64,000 bases of DNA, taken from NCBI RefSeq assembly GCF_037152535.1, contig NZ_JBBCMA010000001.1:1178001-1242000 (forward strand). Reading direction: 5' to 3'. The notes beneath the pieces were generated by a model. That model saw only the letters and a list, made by a program, of their open reading frames with translations, was not told the origin of the DNA and ran no database searches. The stretch's first letter is position 1; each line of letters begins with the position of its first letter. Made by a program: the position numbers and the translations under genes. This document shows positions 18,301 through 26,519 of the stretch, piece after piece. Source of the DNA: Leclercia sp. AS011 (GTDB lineage: Bacteria; Pseudomonadota; Gammaproteobacteria; Enterobacterales; Enterobacteriaceae).

Positions 18301-18413
18301 AAGGGGTGGCGCAGAAGGGCTATATCGCCAACACCCTGACGCCAGCGGTAGGGGATTCCAACTCGCAAACGCCAGAGTATAAGGCGTTTCTGGTCAACAT
18401 CGAGAAAGCGTAA
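15366..18413 (+). CDS. fdnG: Formate dehydrogenase N alpha subunit, selenocysteine-containing
   Basis: Periplasmic catalytic subunit (1,015 residues with selenocysteine, the E. coli length) oxidising formate to CO2 at a molybdo-bis-MGD centre for anaerobic nitrate respiration. A Tat signal opens the protein ([15 protein letters not shown]), then a [4Fe-4S] motif ([11 protein letters not shown]...ALCPKGAG). The TGA at 15951-15953 is codon 196, in the context [25 protein letters not shown], the conserved Sec196 site, so this is one gene and not two fragments. A SECIS hairpin follows the TGA at once. GAGGA precedes the ATG. It is first of the fdnGHI operon under NarL/FNR-like sites. Confidence 0.97.
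15951..15993 (+). promoter_or_regulatory. UGA selenocysteine codon with bacterial SECIS hairpin
   Basis: The in-frame TGA (15951-15953) is followed by a hairpin with outer stem GACCAA (15958-15963) / TTGGTC (15988-15993) and an inner AGCAAG-T-CTTGCT stem carrying the GGTAGCAAGTC apical motif, which resembles the SelB-binding loop of E. coli fdnG and fdhF. It directs Sec insertion rather than termination. The selAB and selC genes are not in this window. Confidence 0.9.
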
Positions 18414-18424
18414 GGAGCGAAGTA

Positions 18425-19309
18425 ATGTCGATGGAAACACAAGACGTCATCAAACGCTCCGCCACCAACGGCTTTACCCCCGCGCCTCGTGCGCGGGATT
18501 ACAAAGCGGAAGTGGCTAAGCTTATCGATGTCTCCTCCTGCGTGGGCTGCAAAGCCTGCCAGGTGGCCTGCTCAGAGTGGAATGATATCCGCGACGAGGT
18601 GGGGCACTGCGTCGGGGTGTACGATAACCCGGCCGATCTGAGCGCCAAATCCTGGACGGTGATGCGCTTTAGCGAAACCGAGCAGAACGGCAAGCTGGAG
18701 TGGCTGATCCGCAAAGACGGCTGCATGCACTGCGAAGATCCGGGCTGCCTCAAGGCCTGCCCGTCCGCCGGGGCGATTATTCAGTACGCCAACGGCATCG
18801 TCGATTTCCAGCAGGATAACTGCATCGGCTGTGGGTACTGCATCGCCGGGTGTCCGTTCAACGTACCGCGTCTCAGTAAAGAGGATAACCGGGTCTACAA
18901 ATGCACCCTGTGCGTGGATCGCGTCAGCGTTGGTCAGGAGCCGGCCTGTGTGAAAACCTGTCCGACCGGGGCCATTCACTTTGGCACCAAGAAGGAGATG
19001 CTGGATGTGGCGCAGGCGCGGGTGGATAAGCTGAAGGCACGCGGCTACGCCAATGCGGGCATTTATAACCCGCAGGGCGTGGGCGGCACCCACGTGATGT
19101 ATGTCCTGCACCATCTCGACCAGCCGGAGCTGTATCACAACCTGCCGAAAGATCCGGCGATCGATACCTCCATCAATCTGTGGAAAGGGGCGCTTAAACC
19201 GCTCTCGGCGGCGGGCTTTATCGCCACCTTTGCCGGGTTGATTTATCACTACGTGGGGATCGGGCCGAACAAAGAGGTGGATGAGGATGAGGAGGAGCAC
19301 CATGAGTAA
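18425..19309 (+). CDS. fdnH: Formate dehydrogenase N iron-sulfur (beta) subunit
   Basis: A 294-residue electron-transfer subunit with four [4Fe-4S] cysteine groups: [35 protein letters not shown] and CTLCVDR...CVKTC. A C-terminal membrane helix ([21 protein letters not shown], about residues 258-278) anchors it, with the bulk in the periplasm. It carries electrons from FdnG to the cytochrome b subunit. Start ATG 18425 follows AAGGAG eleven bases after the fdnG stop; it overlaps fdnI by 8 bp. Confidence 0.96.
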   Translation: MSMETQDVIKRSATNGFTPAPRARDYKAEVAKLIDVSSCVGCKACQVACSEWNDIRDEVGHCVGVYDNPADLSAKSWTVMRFSETEQNGKLEWLIRKDGCMHCEDPGCLKACPSAGAIIQYANGIVDFQQDNCIGCGYCIAGCPFNVPRLSKEDNRVYKCTLCVDRVSVGQEPACVKTCPTGAIHFGTKKEMLDVAQARVDKLKARGYANAGIYNPQGVGGTHVMYVLHHLDQPELYHNLPKDPAIDTSINLWKGALKPLSAAGFIATFAGLIYHYVGIGPNKEVDEDEEEHHE

Positions 19310-19958
19310 GTCAAAGATGATTATGCGCACGAAGTTTGTTGACCGCGCCTGTCACTGGACGGTGGTGATCTGCTTCTTCCTCGTGGCGGTATCGGGGATT
19401 TCGTTCTTCTTCCCGACGCTGCAGTGGCTGACCGAGACCTTCGGTACACCGCAGATGGGGCGCATCCTGCACCCGTTCTTTGGGGTACTGATTTTCGTGG
19501 TGCTGATGTTTATGTTCGTGCGCTTCGTGCATCACAACATCCCGGACAAGCAGGATATTCCCTGGCTGAAGGGGATTGTTGAGGTGCTGAAAGGCAACGA
19601 GCATAAAGTCGCGAAGGTGGGCAAATATAACGCCGGACAGAAGATGATGTTCTGGACCATCATGAGCATGATTTTTGTGCTGCTGGTGACCGGGGTGATT
19701 ATCTGGCGTCCGTACTTTGCCCACTATTTCCCGATGCAGCTGGTGCGCTATAGCCTGCTGATCCACGCCACCTCGGCCATTATTTTGATCCACGCCATTC
19801 TGATCCATATGTATATGGCGTTCTGGGTCAAAGGCTCGATTAAAGGGATGATCGAAGGCAAGGTGAGCCGCCGCTGGGCGCAGAAACACCATCCGCGCTG
19901 GTATCGGGATGTGGAGCGTCTGGAAGCGCAGAAAGATGTTAGTGAAGGGATGAAGTAA
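19302..19958 (+). CDS. fdnI: Formate dehydrogenase N cytochrome b556 (gamma) subunit
   Basis: A 218-residue, four-helix membrane diheme cytochrome that takes electrons from FdnH and reduces menaquinone near the cytoplasmic side, completing the proton-motive formate/nitrate loop. Histidines in [40 protein letters not shown] are the likely heme ligands. The start is set at ATG 19302 ([12 protein letters not shown]), matching E. coli FdnI and preceded by GGAGGA inside fdnH. An intrinsic terminator follows. Confidence 0.95.
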   Translation: MSKSKMIMRTKFVDRACHWTVVICFFLVAVSGISFFFPTLQWLTETFGTPQMGRILHPFFGVLIFVVLMFMFVRFVHHNIPDKQDIPWLKGIVEVLKGNEHKVAKVGKYNAGQKMMFWTIMSMIFVLLVTGVIIWRPYFAHYFPMQLVRYSLLIHATSAIILIHAILIHMYMAFWVKGSIKGMIEGKVSRRWAQKHHPRWYRDVERLEAQKDVSEGMK

Positions 19959-19964
19959 CTGCCC

Positions 19965-19996
19965 CCCGCTCCGGACGGTGTTTCGGAGCGGGTTTT
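19965..19996 (+). terminator. Rho-independent terminator of fdnGHI
   Basis: GC-rich stem CCCGCTCCG (19965-19973) / CGGAGCGGG (19984-19992) with a 10-base loop and a following TTTT, seven bases after the fdnI stop codon. Confidence 0.85.
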
Positions 19997-20003
19997 GGGG
20001 AGG

Positions 20004-20327
20004 TCAGGTGTTGGTTATTAGCGAGTCAATGGCACCAACGACATCCTAGCTCGTATTACGCAAATTACAAATTAAATCCCTGCTGTTAATTTTTCTGTTA
20101 TTGACGTTCGTCACCATAGGCGAAAATATTAATAAGCTTTCGAAATCAATATTGATCCGCGGTGCAAGGTGTTCATGCCAGAGTGGAAGCTTACGCGCCC
20201 GTATTAAAGGAACGATGACGCGTGTTTCCAGATCGTCATAACAATCATGTTGAATAACCATATAGTAGGGTAGTTCTTTATTGGTCAAAATAGACGAATT
20301 ACGATAAACGTTGAATTGTTTTAGCAT
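20004..20327 (-). pseudogene. ccdB: CcdB-like gyrase-poison toxin gene interrupted by an in-frame amber codon
   Basis: Chromosomal CcdB homologue. Residues 1-93 are read to a TAG at 20046-20048. The frame continues for 13 more sense codons (DVVGAIDSLITNT) to TGA at 20004-20006, which restores the usual 101-106 residue length and resembles the family tail (AIVAALDLLVTGI type). Gyrase poisoning by CcdB needs the last residues (W99-G100-I101 in F-plasmid CcdB), so the truncated product should be non-toxic. VIVPLIRARKLP matches the conserved CcdB core. It overlaps the ccdA stop by one base (TAATG). The alternative, a natural shorter toxin, is less likely. Confidence 0.72.
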
Positions 20328-20515
20328 TATATCACCCTAAAAAATTCATCATCGGTAAGGGTTCCATATTTAGCGACGAACTCATTCATAGCCTTCATGA
20401 ATTCCTTATCGCGTTTGCGCTGCTCGATGCGTTCCTCTGCCGTTAATACGGGGCGTGGTGCGACACCAGTTAAATGATCCTTACCTGCGCTCTTTTCTTT
20501 GATACTTGCTTTCAT
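20327..20515 (-). CDS. ccdA: CcdA-like antitoxin
   Basis: A 62-residue antitoxin. The C-terminal half (EERIEQRKRDKEFMKAMNEFVAKYGTLTDDEFFRVI) has the acidic, flexible tail by which CcdA wraps CcdB; the N-terminus is basic and presumably binds DNA. ATG 20515 (MKASIKEK) has AGGAGA eight bases upstream and is preferred over an in-frame start at 20551. The stop is fused to the ccdB start as TAATG. With its toxin gene interrupted, the antitoxin may be kept as a remnant or may protect against plasmid-borne CcdB. Confidence 0.75.
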   Translation of the reverse strand: MKASIKEKSAGKDHLTGVAPRPVLTAEERIEQRKRDKEFMKAMNEFVAKYGTLTDDEFFRVI

Positions 20516-20692
20516 TGGTTGATTCTCCTGTATTGGTAAGCCCATTATCAATCGCCAACAATAAAAAACAATACCGATCCCCCTGGTAATTCAGGATTTG
20601 CGAGCACGATTCCAGACAAAAGCAAGAGAGTGAAAACAGGCGGAATTATTACGAATCACCCTCCCGATAAATAACCAGGAGGGCAATAACCG

Positions 20693-21511
20693 TCAGAATT
20701 TCTCTTTAATATAACGGAACGGATAAGCGGTTGGCTTAATTTTACCGATTTTACGTTTCGGTAATTTAACCTCTTCTTCCGGCAGATCTTTATAGGGAAT
20801 TTGCGACAACAGGTGAGAGATAATATTCAGCCGCACGCGCTTTTTATCCTCGGAACGGGCGACAAACCACGGGGCCCATGCGGTGTCGGTGGCCGCAAAC
20901 ATTGCATCGCGTGCCGCGGTGTACTCATCCCAGCGGTTGAAGGATTTGATGTCCATTGGCGACAGCTTCCAGGTTTTGCGCCCGTCGTTGATGCGGTCGC
21001 GCAGTCGGCGTTCCTGCTCTTTCGGCGTCACCTCCAGCCAGTATTTGATCAGGATAATGCCCGCATCGACCATCGCTTTTTCGATGATAGGTGCACCGTC
21101 GAGAAACTTCTCGGCCTGGTCCTCGGTACAGAAGCCCATCACGCGCTCAACACCGGCGCGGTTGTACCAGCTGCGGTCGAAAATCACGATTTCACCTGCC
21201 GACGGCAGATGCGGCACATAGCGCTGGAAGTAGAGCTGGCTTTTCTCTTTCTCTGTCGGGGCCGGCAGCGCCACCACCCGGAACACGCGCGGGCTGACGC
21301 GTTCGGTCAGGGCTTTGATGGTGCCGCCTTTACCGGCACCGTCGCGCCCTTCGAAGACCACACACACCTTCAGGCCCTTACTCACCACCCAGCGCTGCAA
21401 CTTCACCAGCTCCACGTGCAGGCGATGCAGCTCTTGTTCGTACTCCTTACGCTTAAGTGGGACGGGAGGCGTGCTATTCGCCACTGTTTTGCTTTTCTTT
21501 TTATCTGCCAT
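20693..21511 (-). CDS. ppk2: Polyphosphate kinase 2 family protein
   Basis: A 272-residue PPK2 enzyme, transferring phosphate between polyphosphate and nucleotides. Visible are the Walker A loop VFEGRDGAGKGGTI, Walker B IVIFDRSWYNRAGVERVMGF and the lid-region EVTPKEQERRLRDR. The single-domain length fits class I PPK2, many of which phosphorylate nucleoside diphosphates from polyphosphate, but the direction cannot be read from sequence. AGGAA precedes ATG 21511. The gene behind it on the same strand encodes a PstS-like protein, so a phosphate link is likely. Confidence 0.9.
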   Translation of the reverse strand: MADKKKSKTVANSTPPVPLKRKEYEQELHRLHVELVKLQRWVVSKGLKVCVVFEGRDGAGKGGTIKALTERVSPRVFRVVALPAPTEKEKSQLYFQRYVPHLPSAGEIVIFDRSWYNRAGVERVMGFCTEDQAEKFLDGAPIIEKAMVDAGIILIKYWLEVTPKEQERRLRDRINDGRKTWKLSPMDIKSFNRWDEYTAARDAMFAATDTAWAPWFVARSEDKKRVRLNIISHLLSQIPYKDLPEEEVKLPKRKIGKIKPTAYPFRYIKEKF

Positions 21512-21536
21512 GATGCGTTCCTGTGCGGGGATCCTG

Positions 21537-21588
21537 CCGGTACGGCCATGATTACATGTTGAAGTGTAATCATGGCTGGACGTACTGG
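21537..21588. repeat. Long hairpin between the pstS-like and ppk2 genes
   Basis: Perfect 12-base arms GCCATGATTACA (21545-21556) and TGTAATCATGGC (21565-21576) around an 8-base loop, extended by a near-match CCGGTACG / CGTACTGG. It has no T-run in either direction, so it is not a standard terminator. It lies in the presumed transcript between two minus-strand genes and could be a processing or attenuation site. Confidence 0.7.
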
Positions 21589-21616
21589 CGGAAAATATTT
21601 ACTCCCGCGCGAGTGC

Positions 21617-23086
21617 TTATCTTTTTCTTGCCTCGTACGGGACGTACCCCACGTCCTCTATCAGTTTTTGCCCCTGCGGGCTTAAGAACCAGTCGATAAG
21701 TGCCTGAGTATTGGCCGACGGCGCGTCAGTGGTGACCATGTAAACATCTACCGTAAACGGATAGCTGCCGTTGCGGATATTCTCTTTGGACGGGGCCACA
21801 CCTTCGACCGAGAGCAGGCGCAGATCTTCCAGGTTGTCCATCTGACTGGCGTAGTAGCGGAAAGAGTAGCCCAGCGCATTAGTGAGGTTCTGATAGTTGG
21901 CGACGCGGCGCACAAGTCCGCCCATGCCTCTTACCTGTTCGCTCTCCAGCGGTTCACGCATCCTGAGCCCCTGCATCACCTTAGAGAGCATCACGGTCTG
22001 ACTGCCGGAGTTGACCGGACGTTGGAAAGGAATAATGCGTTCATCTCGACCGCCTACCTCGCGCCAGTTGTTGATTTTTCCACTGTAGATACTGCGGATT
22101 TGCTCAATGCTAAGATCGCTGACCGGGTTGTTCTGGCTGGTGACAAAGACAAAGGCTTCCCGGATGAAAGGGATTTGCTTCAGCGTGATGTTTTTATCCG
22201 CTGCGGCTTTCTTGTGTTCCGCCGAAGGCTCCGCGACGAAAATCAGGTCGACTTTGCCGTCAATCAAGCTTTGCCAGGAATCAGGTGTTCTGCTGAAGCC
22301 AAGGTAATCGAAGGCAGAGTCCGCATCCAGCCTCTGGTAAATCGCCTGCGCGGCAGAGGCATAAACGGGCCAGGCCGCCGTCGCACCGTCGAGACGCGGC
22401 CATGCCTTGTCAATACGCAGCGTCGGGTTAACCACGGGCGTCAATCGGTTATCGCTGGTAAAAGGTCGATACTCGTAAGACCAAAGGGTTTCAATATCGC
22501 TTTTCCCATAATCTTCATTAATTAAAACATCCTTTCGTTGGTAGTCCTGATAGCCGACAACCAGCAGCAGGGCGCAAAACAGGCCCAGCGATATCCAGTA
22601 GCCCTTATTATCAGCCAGCGGCTTACCGCCATGGGCGGTACCGCAGATGACCGCCAGCAAAAATACGGTGTAGGTGACCAAAGGAACACACAGCAGTAGC
22701 CATAACTTTCCATCGAAAAAGGCCAGAAAATTGGAGATCAGGAACGGGATAGTGCCTATGCCCATCCAGGAAAAGGCTTTGTGCGTAAAGTCTCCGTTGC
22801 TGATAAACATGACCAGGATCCAGAAAGTCAGGACATAGAAAATGGCGATCAGCATGGGCGCATAGCGTGGCCAGAAGCGGTCGGGCATTTGTTTGAATCG
22901 TCCCCATAGATACCCCGTCGGGACAATGCAGGTCGCCACGGCCAATATTACAGGCATCAGAGGTCCTCTCAGATTCAGCGATTGAAACAATATCATCCAG
23001 AACGCCGAACCAGCCTGAGCTAACACAGGCAGTATGATAAGGAGCATTAGCAAAGAATAGAGCCAGTATTTGTATTTGTGGTTCAT
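21617..23086 (-). CDS. Polytopic membrane protein with a C-terminal PstS-like phosphate-binding domain
   Basis: About 489 residues. The N-terminal 200 hold around five to six membrane segments (YWLYSLLMLLIILPVLAQA, PVILAVATCIVPTGYLW, MLIAIFYVLTFWILVMFI, LLLCVPLVTYTVFLLAVICG, GLFCALLLVVGY). The C-terminal 270 look like a PstS-type solute-binding domain (LIDGKVDLIFVAEPSAEHKKAA, SIEQIRSIYSGKINNWREVGG, PVNSGSQTVML, YPFTVDVYMV, ALIDWFLSPQGQKLIEDVGYVPY). ATG 23086 is preferred because the alternative 23107 has no ribosome site. The fusion of a membrane domain with a phosphate-binding domain suggests a sensor or tethered receptor. It lies next to ppk2. Function unknown. Confidence 0.75.
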   Translation of the reverse strand: MNHKYKYWLYSLLMLLIILPVLAQAGSAFWMILFQSLNLRGPLMPVILAVATCIVPTGYLWGRFKQMPDRFWPRYAPMLIAIFYVLTFWILVMFISNGDFTHKAFSWMGIGTIPFLISNFLAFFDGKLWLLLCVPLVTYTVFLLAVICGTAHGGKPLADNKGYWISLGLFCALLLVVGYQDYQRKDVLINEDYGKSDIETLWSYEYRPFTSDNRLTPVVNPTLRIDKAWPRLDGATAAWPVYASAAQAIYQRLDADSAFDYLGFSRTPDSWQSLIDGKVDLIFVAEPSAEHKKAAADKNITLKQIPFIREAFVFVTSQNNPVSDLSIEQIRSIYSGKINNWREVGGRDERIIPFQRPVNSGSQTVMLSKVMQGLRMREPLESEQVRGMGGLVRRVANYQNLTNALGYSFRYYASQMDNLEDLRLLSVEGVAPSKENIRNGSYPFTVDVYMVTTDAPSANTQALIDWFLSPQGQKLIEDVGYVPYEARKR

Positions 23087-23338
23087 CGTCAGACATCCCT
23101 GTGGCATGTTGTGAGCAAAGGCGCTTTATCGCACCTTTATTAAAAAACGTCACCGAGGTCTGAAATAAACACCGCGAAAAAGAGAAAAATGCCTGCGGAA
23201 TTTCGTGTCGTACAATGAATGTATTCACAAATGAGCGTGAAGAAATGGATAAATTTGTCGCACTTATATTTTGAACTGGCTCACCCTACAGGATTGGTCG
23301 ATAATGGCTGTTGCAATTTTTTAACAACTGGTTGTGGT

Positions 23339-24514
23339 ATGAAAAAGACGGTGTTTTCGCTGGCACTTGGCACCTTTGGCCTGGGCATGGCCGAATTTGG
23401 CATTATGGGTGTGTTAACCGAGCTGGCGCGGGACGTGGGGATCACCATTCCTTCCGCCGGGAATATGATTTCGTTTTATGCATTTGGGGTGGTGATCGGG
23501 GCACCGATCATCGCGCTCTTCTCCAGTAAGTTCTCCTTAAAGTCGATCCTGCTGTTCCTGGTGACGCTGTGCCTTATCGGCAATGCGATTTTCACCTTCT
23601 CCACCTCGTACACCATGCTGGCCATCGGGCGACTGGTCTCCGGCTTTCCGCACGGGGCGTTCTTTGGCGTTGGTACCATCATCCTCTCGCGCATCGCGCC
23701 GCCGGGCAAAGTGACGCTGGCGGTAGCGGGAATGGTGGCCGGGATGACGGTCGCCAACCTTGCGGGGGTGCCGCTCGGCACCTGGCTGGGGCATCAGTTC
23801 AGCTGGCGCTATACCTTCTTCCTGATCGCCGCCTTTAACCTGCTGGTGATGGTGTCGATTGTCCTGTGGGTGCCGCAGACCTTCAATAAATCGCAAACCC
23901 GCCTGAGCGAGCAGTTCCACTTCCTGAAGAAACCGGAGCCGTGGTTTATCTTCGCCGCCACCATGTTCGGCAACGCCGGGGTCTTCGCCTGGTTCAGCTT
24001 TGTGAAGCCGTTCATGATCAACGTGTCGGGCTTTTCTGAGGGGATGATGACCGCGATCATGATGCTGATGGGGCTGGGAATGGTGCTGGGCAACCTGTTC
24101 AGCGGCAAACTCTCCGGGCGCTACAGCCCACTGCGGATTGCGGCGATGACCGATCTGGTGATTGTGCTGTCGCTGCTGCTGTTATTCGCCTTTGGCGGGT
24201 TGCCTGTGGCCTCGCTGGTGATGGGCTTTATCTGCTGCGCCGGGCTGTTTGCGCTGTCGGCACCCTTGCAGATCCTGCTTCTGCAAAATGCGCAGGGCGG
24301 GGAGATGCTGGGAGCGGCGGGGGGTCAGGTGGCGTTTAATCTCGGCAGCGCCATTGGGGCGTACTTTGGCGGGATGATGATTACCCTGGGCTTTAGCTGG
24401 AGTTACGTGACCTTGCCTGCGGCGGCGCTGTCGTTCTGCGCCATGTCGTCGCTGTTGATGTACGGGTATCTGAAAGCCCGCCGGGCTGGGGGGAATACCC
24501 AGGCGTTAGCCTGA
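23339..24514 (+). CDS. araJ: AraJ-type MFS sugar efflux transporter
   Basis: A 391-residue, 12-helix MFS protein close to E. coli AraJ, an arabinose-induced, non-essential exporter of the sugar-efflux group. Identical-looking stretches include LALGTFGLGMAEFGIMGVLTELA, RLVSGFPHGAFFGVG, FGNAGVFAWFSFVKP and FICCAGLFALSAPLQILLLQNA. ATG 23339 (MKKTVFS) matches the E. coli start; in-frame codons back to 23219 are probably untranslated. No ara regulatory site was recognised and the ara genes are not in the window. The gene is followed by a REP interrupted by an insertion sequence. Confidence 0.88.
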   Translation: MKKTVFSLALGTFGLGMAEFGIMGVLTELARDVGITIPSAGNMISFYAFGVVIGAPIIALFSSKFSLKSILLFLVTLCLIGNAIFTFSTSYTMLAIGRLVSGFPHGAFFGVGTIILSRIAPPGKVTLAVAGMVAGMTVANLAGVPLGTWLGHQFSWRYTFFLIAAFNLLVMVSIVLWVPQTFNKSQTRLSEQFHFLKKPEPWFIFAATMFGNAGVFAWFSFVKPFMINVSGFSEGMMTAIMMLMGLGMVLGNLFSGKLSGRYSPLRIAAMTDLVIVLSLLLLFAFGGLPVASLVMGFICCAGLFALSAPLQILLLQNAQGGEMLGAAGGQVAFNLGSAIGAYFGGMMITLGFSWSYVTLPAAALSFCAMSSLLMYGYLKARRAGGNTQALA

Positions 24515-24522
24515 GAGTGAAT

Positions 24523-24539
24523 TGCCGGGTGGCGCTGCG
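24523..24539. repeat. Left part of a REP interrupted by the IS481-family element
   Basis: GCCGGGTGGCGCTGCG is the left arm and loop of a REP. Joined to the sequence after the IS (CTTACCCGGCC) it recreates a REP identical in its core to that at 42107-42139. Confidence 0.8.
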
Positions 24540-25828
24540 GTATGAACCGGAAACATGGGTAACACTTTAGACCGGATACATGGGTAACAGTTATAACTGG
24601 CATAGAAGAGGAGACTCGCTATGCCCTGGACTGAGACCCGACCCATGCAACGCCTTGATTTTATCCGTGCCTGCCACGCAGGCACGGACTCCTTTTCCGC
24701 CCTCTGTCGGCGCTTCGGCATCAGCCGCAAGACCGGCTATAAATGGCTTGAACGCTTCGACCCGGATGACCTCTCATCCCTCTCTGACCGCTCCCGTGAC
24801 CCGCACTCGCACGCCCGGTCCGTTCCGGACGGTATCGCGGCTTACCTGACGGCCCTGCGGCAAAAGCATCCCGACTGGGGACCCAAAAAACTGCGGATGT
24901 GGTGCCTCAATCATCAGGTCGATTTTACCGTGCCTGCCGCCAGTACTATCGGCGATATCCTTAAACGGGAGGGCCTGGTTGCGGATAAAAAGCGAAAACG
25001 CCGGACGCCGGGCAACCGTCAGCCCCTGACCACCATCAGTGAGAACAATCAGGTCTGGAGCGCGGACTTTAAGGGCAGGTTCAGGCTGCTGAGCAGGGAA
25101 TACTGCCACCCCTTCACCCTGACCGATAATCACAGCCGGTATCTGCTGAGCTGCCGGGGAACGGACCGGGAGAGCGAGCCCTTCGTCAGGCAGTGCCTGA
25201 CTGATGCGTTCCTGGAGTACGGGCTCCCGGAGGTGCTCAGAACCGACAACGGTCAGCCCTTTGCCGGGACAGGTATCGCCGGGTTAAGCCGTCTTGCGGT
25301 CTGGCTGATAAAACTGGGCGTCAGACCGGAACGTATCCGGCTGGGCCATCCGGAGGAAAACGGGCGGCACGAGCGCATGCATCGTTCCCTGAAAAGCGCG
25401 CTGGCGCATGGCAATACGTTCATGACGATGGAGGAGCAGCAGGTCTGGTTCAGCCATTACCGGAAGGAATTTAATCATGAAAGGCCCCATGAAGCGCTGA
25501 ACGGTTCGACGCCGGGAGTGGTGTGGCAACCTTCATACCGCAGATGGAACGGAAATATACCGGAATACGTCTGGCCGGAAGGAGCCCGGTTGTACCGGGT
25601 GATGTCGAAAGGAGTGATACATACAGGAAAGAGTGTGTTCCTGAGTGAGGCGCTCATCGGGGAACATATCATGCTGGAAGAGCAGGATGATGGCCTTGAG
25701 GCCATCATCTTCAATGGAATAACACTTGCGTACTATGACCGGGAATCCCAGAGTGTGATCCGGATAGACTAGAAAAAGTGTTACCTGTGTTCCCGGTCTG
25801 ATCTGTCACCTGTGTATCCGGTCATACA
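24540..25828. mobile_element. IS481-family insertion sequence, about 1.29 kb
   Basis: One DDE transposase gene flanked by related ends. Each end carries two copies of a GACCGGATACATGGGTAACA-like unit (left 24541-24595 region; right, inverted, 25774-25827). CTGCG occurs at 24535-24539 and again at 25829-25833, a likely 5-bp target duplication. The target is the centre of a REP palindrome. The transposase frame is intact, so the element may be active. The exact terminal base is uncertain by one position. Confidence 0.88.
24621..25772 (+). CDS. IS481-family DDE transposase
   Basis: A 383-residue transposase. An N-terminal helix-turn-helix (DSFSALCRRFGISRKTGYKWLERF) is followed by an rve integrase core with the catalytic triad: D in WSADFKGRF, D in LRTDNGQPFA and E in HPEENGRHERMHRSLK. 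A basic linker RLVADKKRKRRTPGNRQ-type segment precedes the core and FNHERPHEALNGSTPG closes it, typical of IS481/IS3-like enzymes. GAGGAG lies upstream of the ATG. No frameshift or stop interrupts it. Confidence 0.93.
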   Translation: MPWTETRPMQRLDFIRACHAGTDSFSALCRRFGISRKTGYKWLERFDPDDLSSLSDRSRDPHSHARSVPDGIAAYLTALRQKHPDWGPKKLRMWCLNHQVDFTVPAASTIGDILKREGLVADKKRKRRTPGNRQPLTTISENNQVWSADFKGRFRLLSREYCHPFTLTDNHSRYLLSCRGTDRESEPFVRQCLTDAFLEYGLPEVLRTDNGQPFAGTGIAGLSRLAVWLIKLGVRPERIRLGHPEENGRHERMHRSLKSALAHGNTFMTMEEQQVWFSHYRKEFNHERPHEALNGSTPGVVWQPSYRRWNGNIPEYVWPEGARLYRVMSKGVIHTGKSVFLSEALIGEHIMLEEQDDGLEAIIFNGITLAYYDRESQSVIRID

Positions 25829-25886
25829 CTGCGCTTACCCGGCCGACAAAACCCGTAGGCCCGTGCAAGCGCGGCGCCGCCGGGTA
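25829..25886. repeat. Right part of the interrupted REP plus a second, inverted REP (BIME)
   Basis: CTGCGCTTACCCGGCC completes the REP broken by the insertion sequence; GTAGGCCCGTGCAAGCGCGG then CGCCGCCGGG is a second REP in the opposite orientation. The insertion therefore landed in a BIME between araJ and the oxidoreductase gene. Confidence 0.8.
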
Positions 25887-25894
25887 ACAAGCAC

Positions 25895-26494
25895 TCACAA
25901 AACGCTTTCGAGGTTTTTCAGGAAATCTTCAACCTGTTCTGACGAGGCAGTATCTGCCTGATAAAGAATATCCAGCCTGACGTTCTTCAGGCCGCAAAAG
26001 CCGAAAACACCTTCGATTAACTGGGTTTGTATGGCCGTGGAATAACCGTGCTTATCGAACCCCTTGAGATCGCTGCCTGCTGTGGCGATCAGGCGGACCG
26101 GAACATCGCGTAAATTACCCACTATCTTGCCGTCTTCTGCCACTTTGTACGCCCAGTTCAGGGTGAGTACCCGGTCAAACCAGCCTTTCAGCAGGCCAGG
26201 AACCGACCACCAGTACACCGGGAAGACAAAGACCAGCATATCTGCCCGCTCAACCCGCTGTTGCTCACGCAGAATATCGGCGGGAAGGGCGCTGGCATCC
26301 CCGTGATAGAGCGCAAGATCGGGAGGTTGCATTGACGGCGTAAAGGCTTCGGCATGCAGATCGGCAATCTCGACCTGAGTACCTCGTTCACGCAGTCGCG
26401 CGGCAATTCGCGCCGCCAGCGTGTGGGATAACGAATTTTCGACAGGGTGAGCTGTCACGATCAGCGCATTATCTATGACATGTGTTCCAGACAT
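25895..26494 (-). CDS. NAD(P)H-dependent flavin oxidoreductase (flavodoxin-like fold)
   Basis: A 199-residue protein of the NAD(P)H dehydrogenase (quinone)/KefF/MdaB-like flavodoxin-fold family. It has the FMN-binding start ALIVTAHPVENSLSHTLA and the VFVFPVYWWSVPGLLKGWFDRVLTLNWAYK motif that contacts FMN and quinone. It should reduce quinones, azo dyes or free flavin with NAD(P)H. ATG 26494 follows GAGGTGG at good spacing. A TetR gene lies 74 bp upstream on the same strand and an operator-like palindrome sits between them, so substrate-induced expression is likely. Confidence 0.85.
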   Translation of the reverse strand: MSGTHVIDNALIVTAHPVENSLSHTLAARIAARLRERGTQVEIADLHAEAFTPSMQPPDLALYHGDASALPADILREQQRVERADMLVFVFPVYWWSVPGLLKGWFDRVLTLNWAYKVAEDGKIVGNLRDVPVRLIATAGSDLKGFDKHGYSTAIQTQLIEGVFGFCGLKNVRLDILYQADTASSEQVEDFLKNLESVL

Positions 26495-26519
26495 AACCAC
26501 CTCAGCACGGAGTTAACCT

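Noticed and set aside
15366..18413. fdnG read as two broken genes or a pseudogene
   Set aside because: The dividing TGA is at the conserved Sec196 position and is followed by a SECIS hairpin; the joined length equals E. coli FdnG.
23087..23330. Pho box upstream of the PstS-like gene
   Set aside because: No pair of CTGTCAT-like repeats with a 4-base spacer was found on either strand of this interval, unlike the clear case at 37672.
23219..23338. N-terminal extension of araJ by 40 codons
   Set aside because: The added residues do not look like a membrane transporter start, and ATG 23339 aligns with E. coli AraJ.
24540..25828. Composite transposon or genomic-island boundary at the insertion sequence
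   Set aside because: Only one copy of the element is present, with its own short target duplication, and no tRNA, integrase or attachment repeats are nearby.
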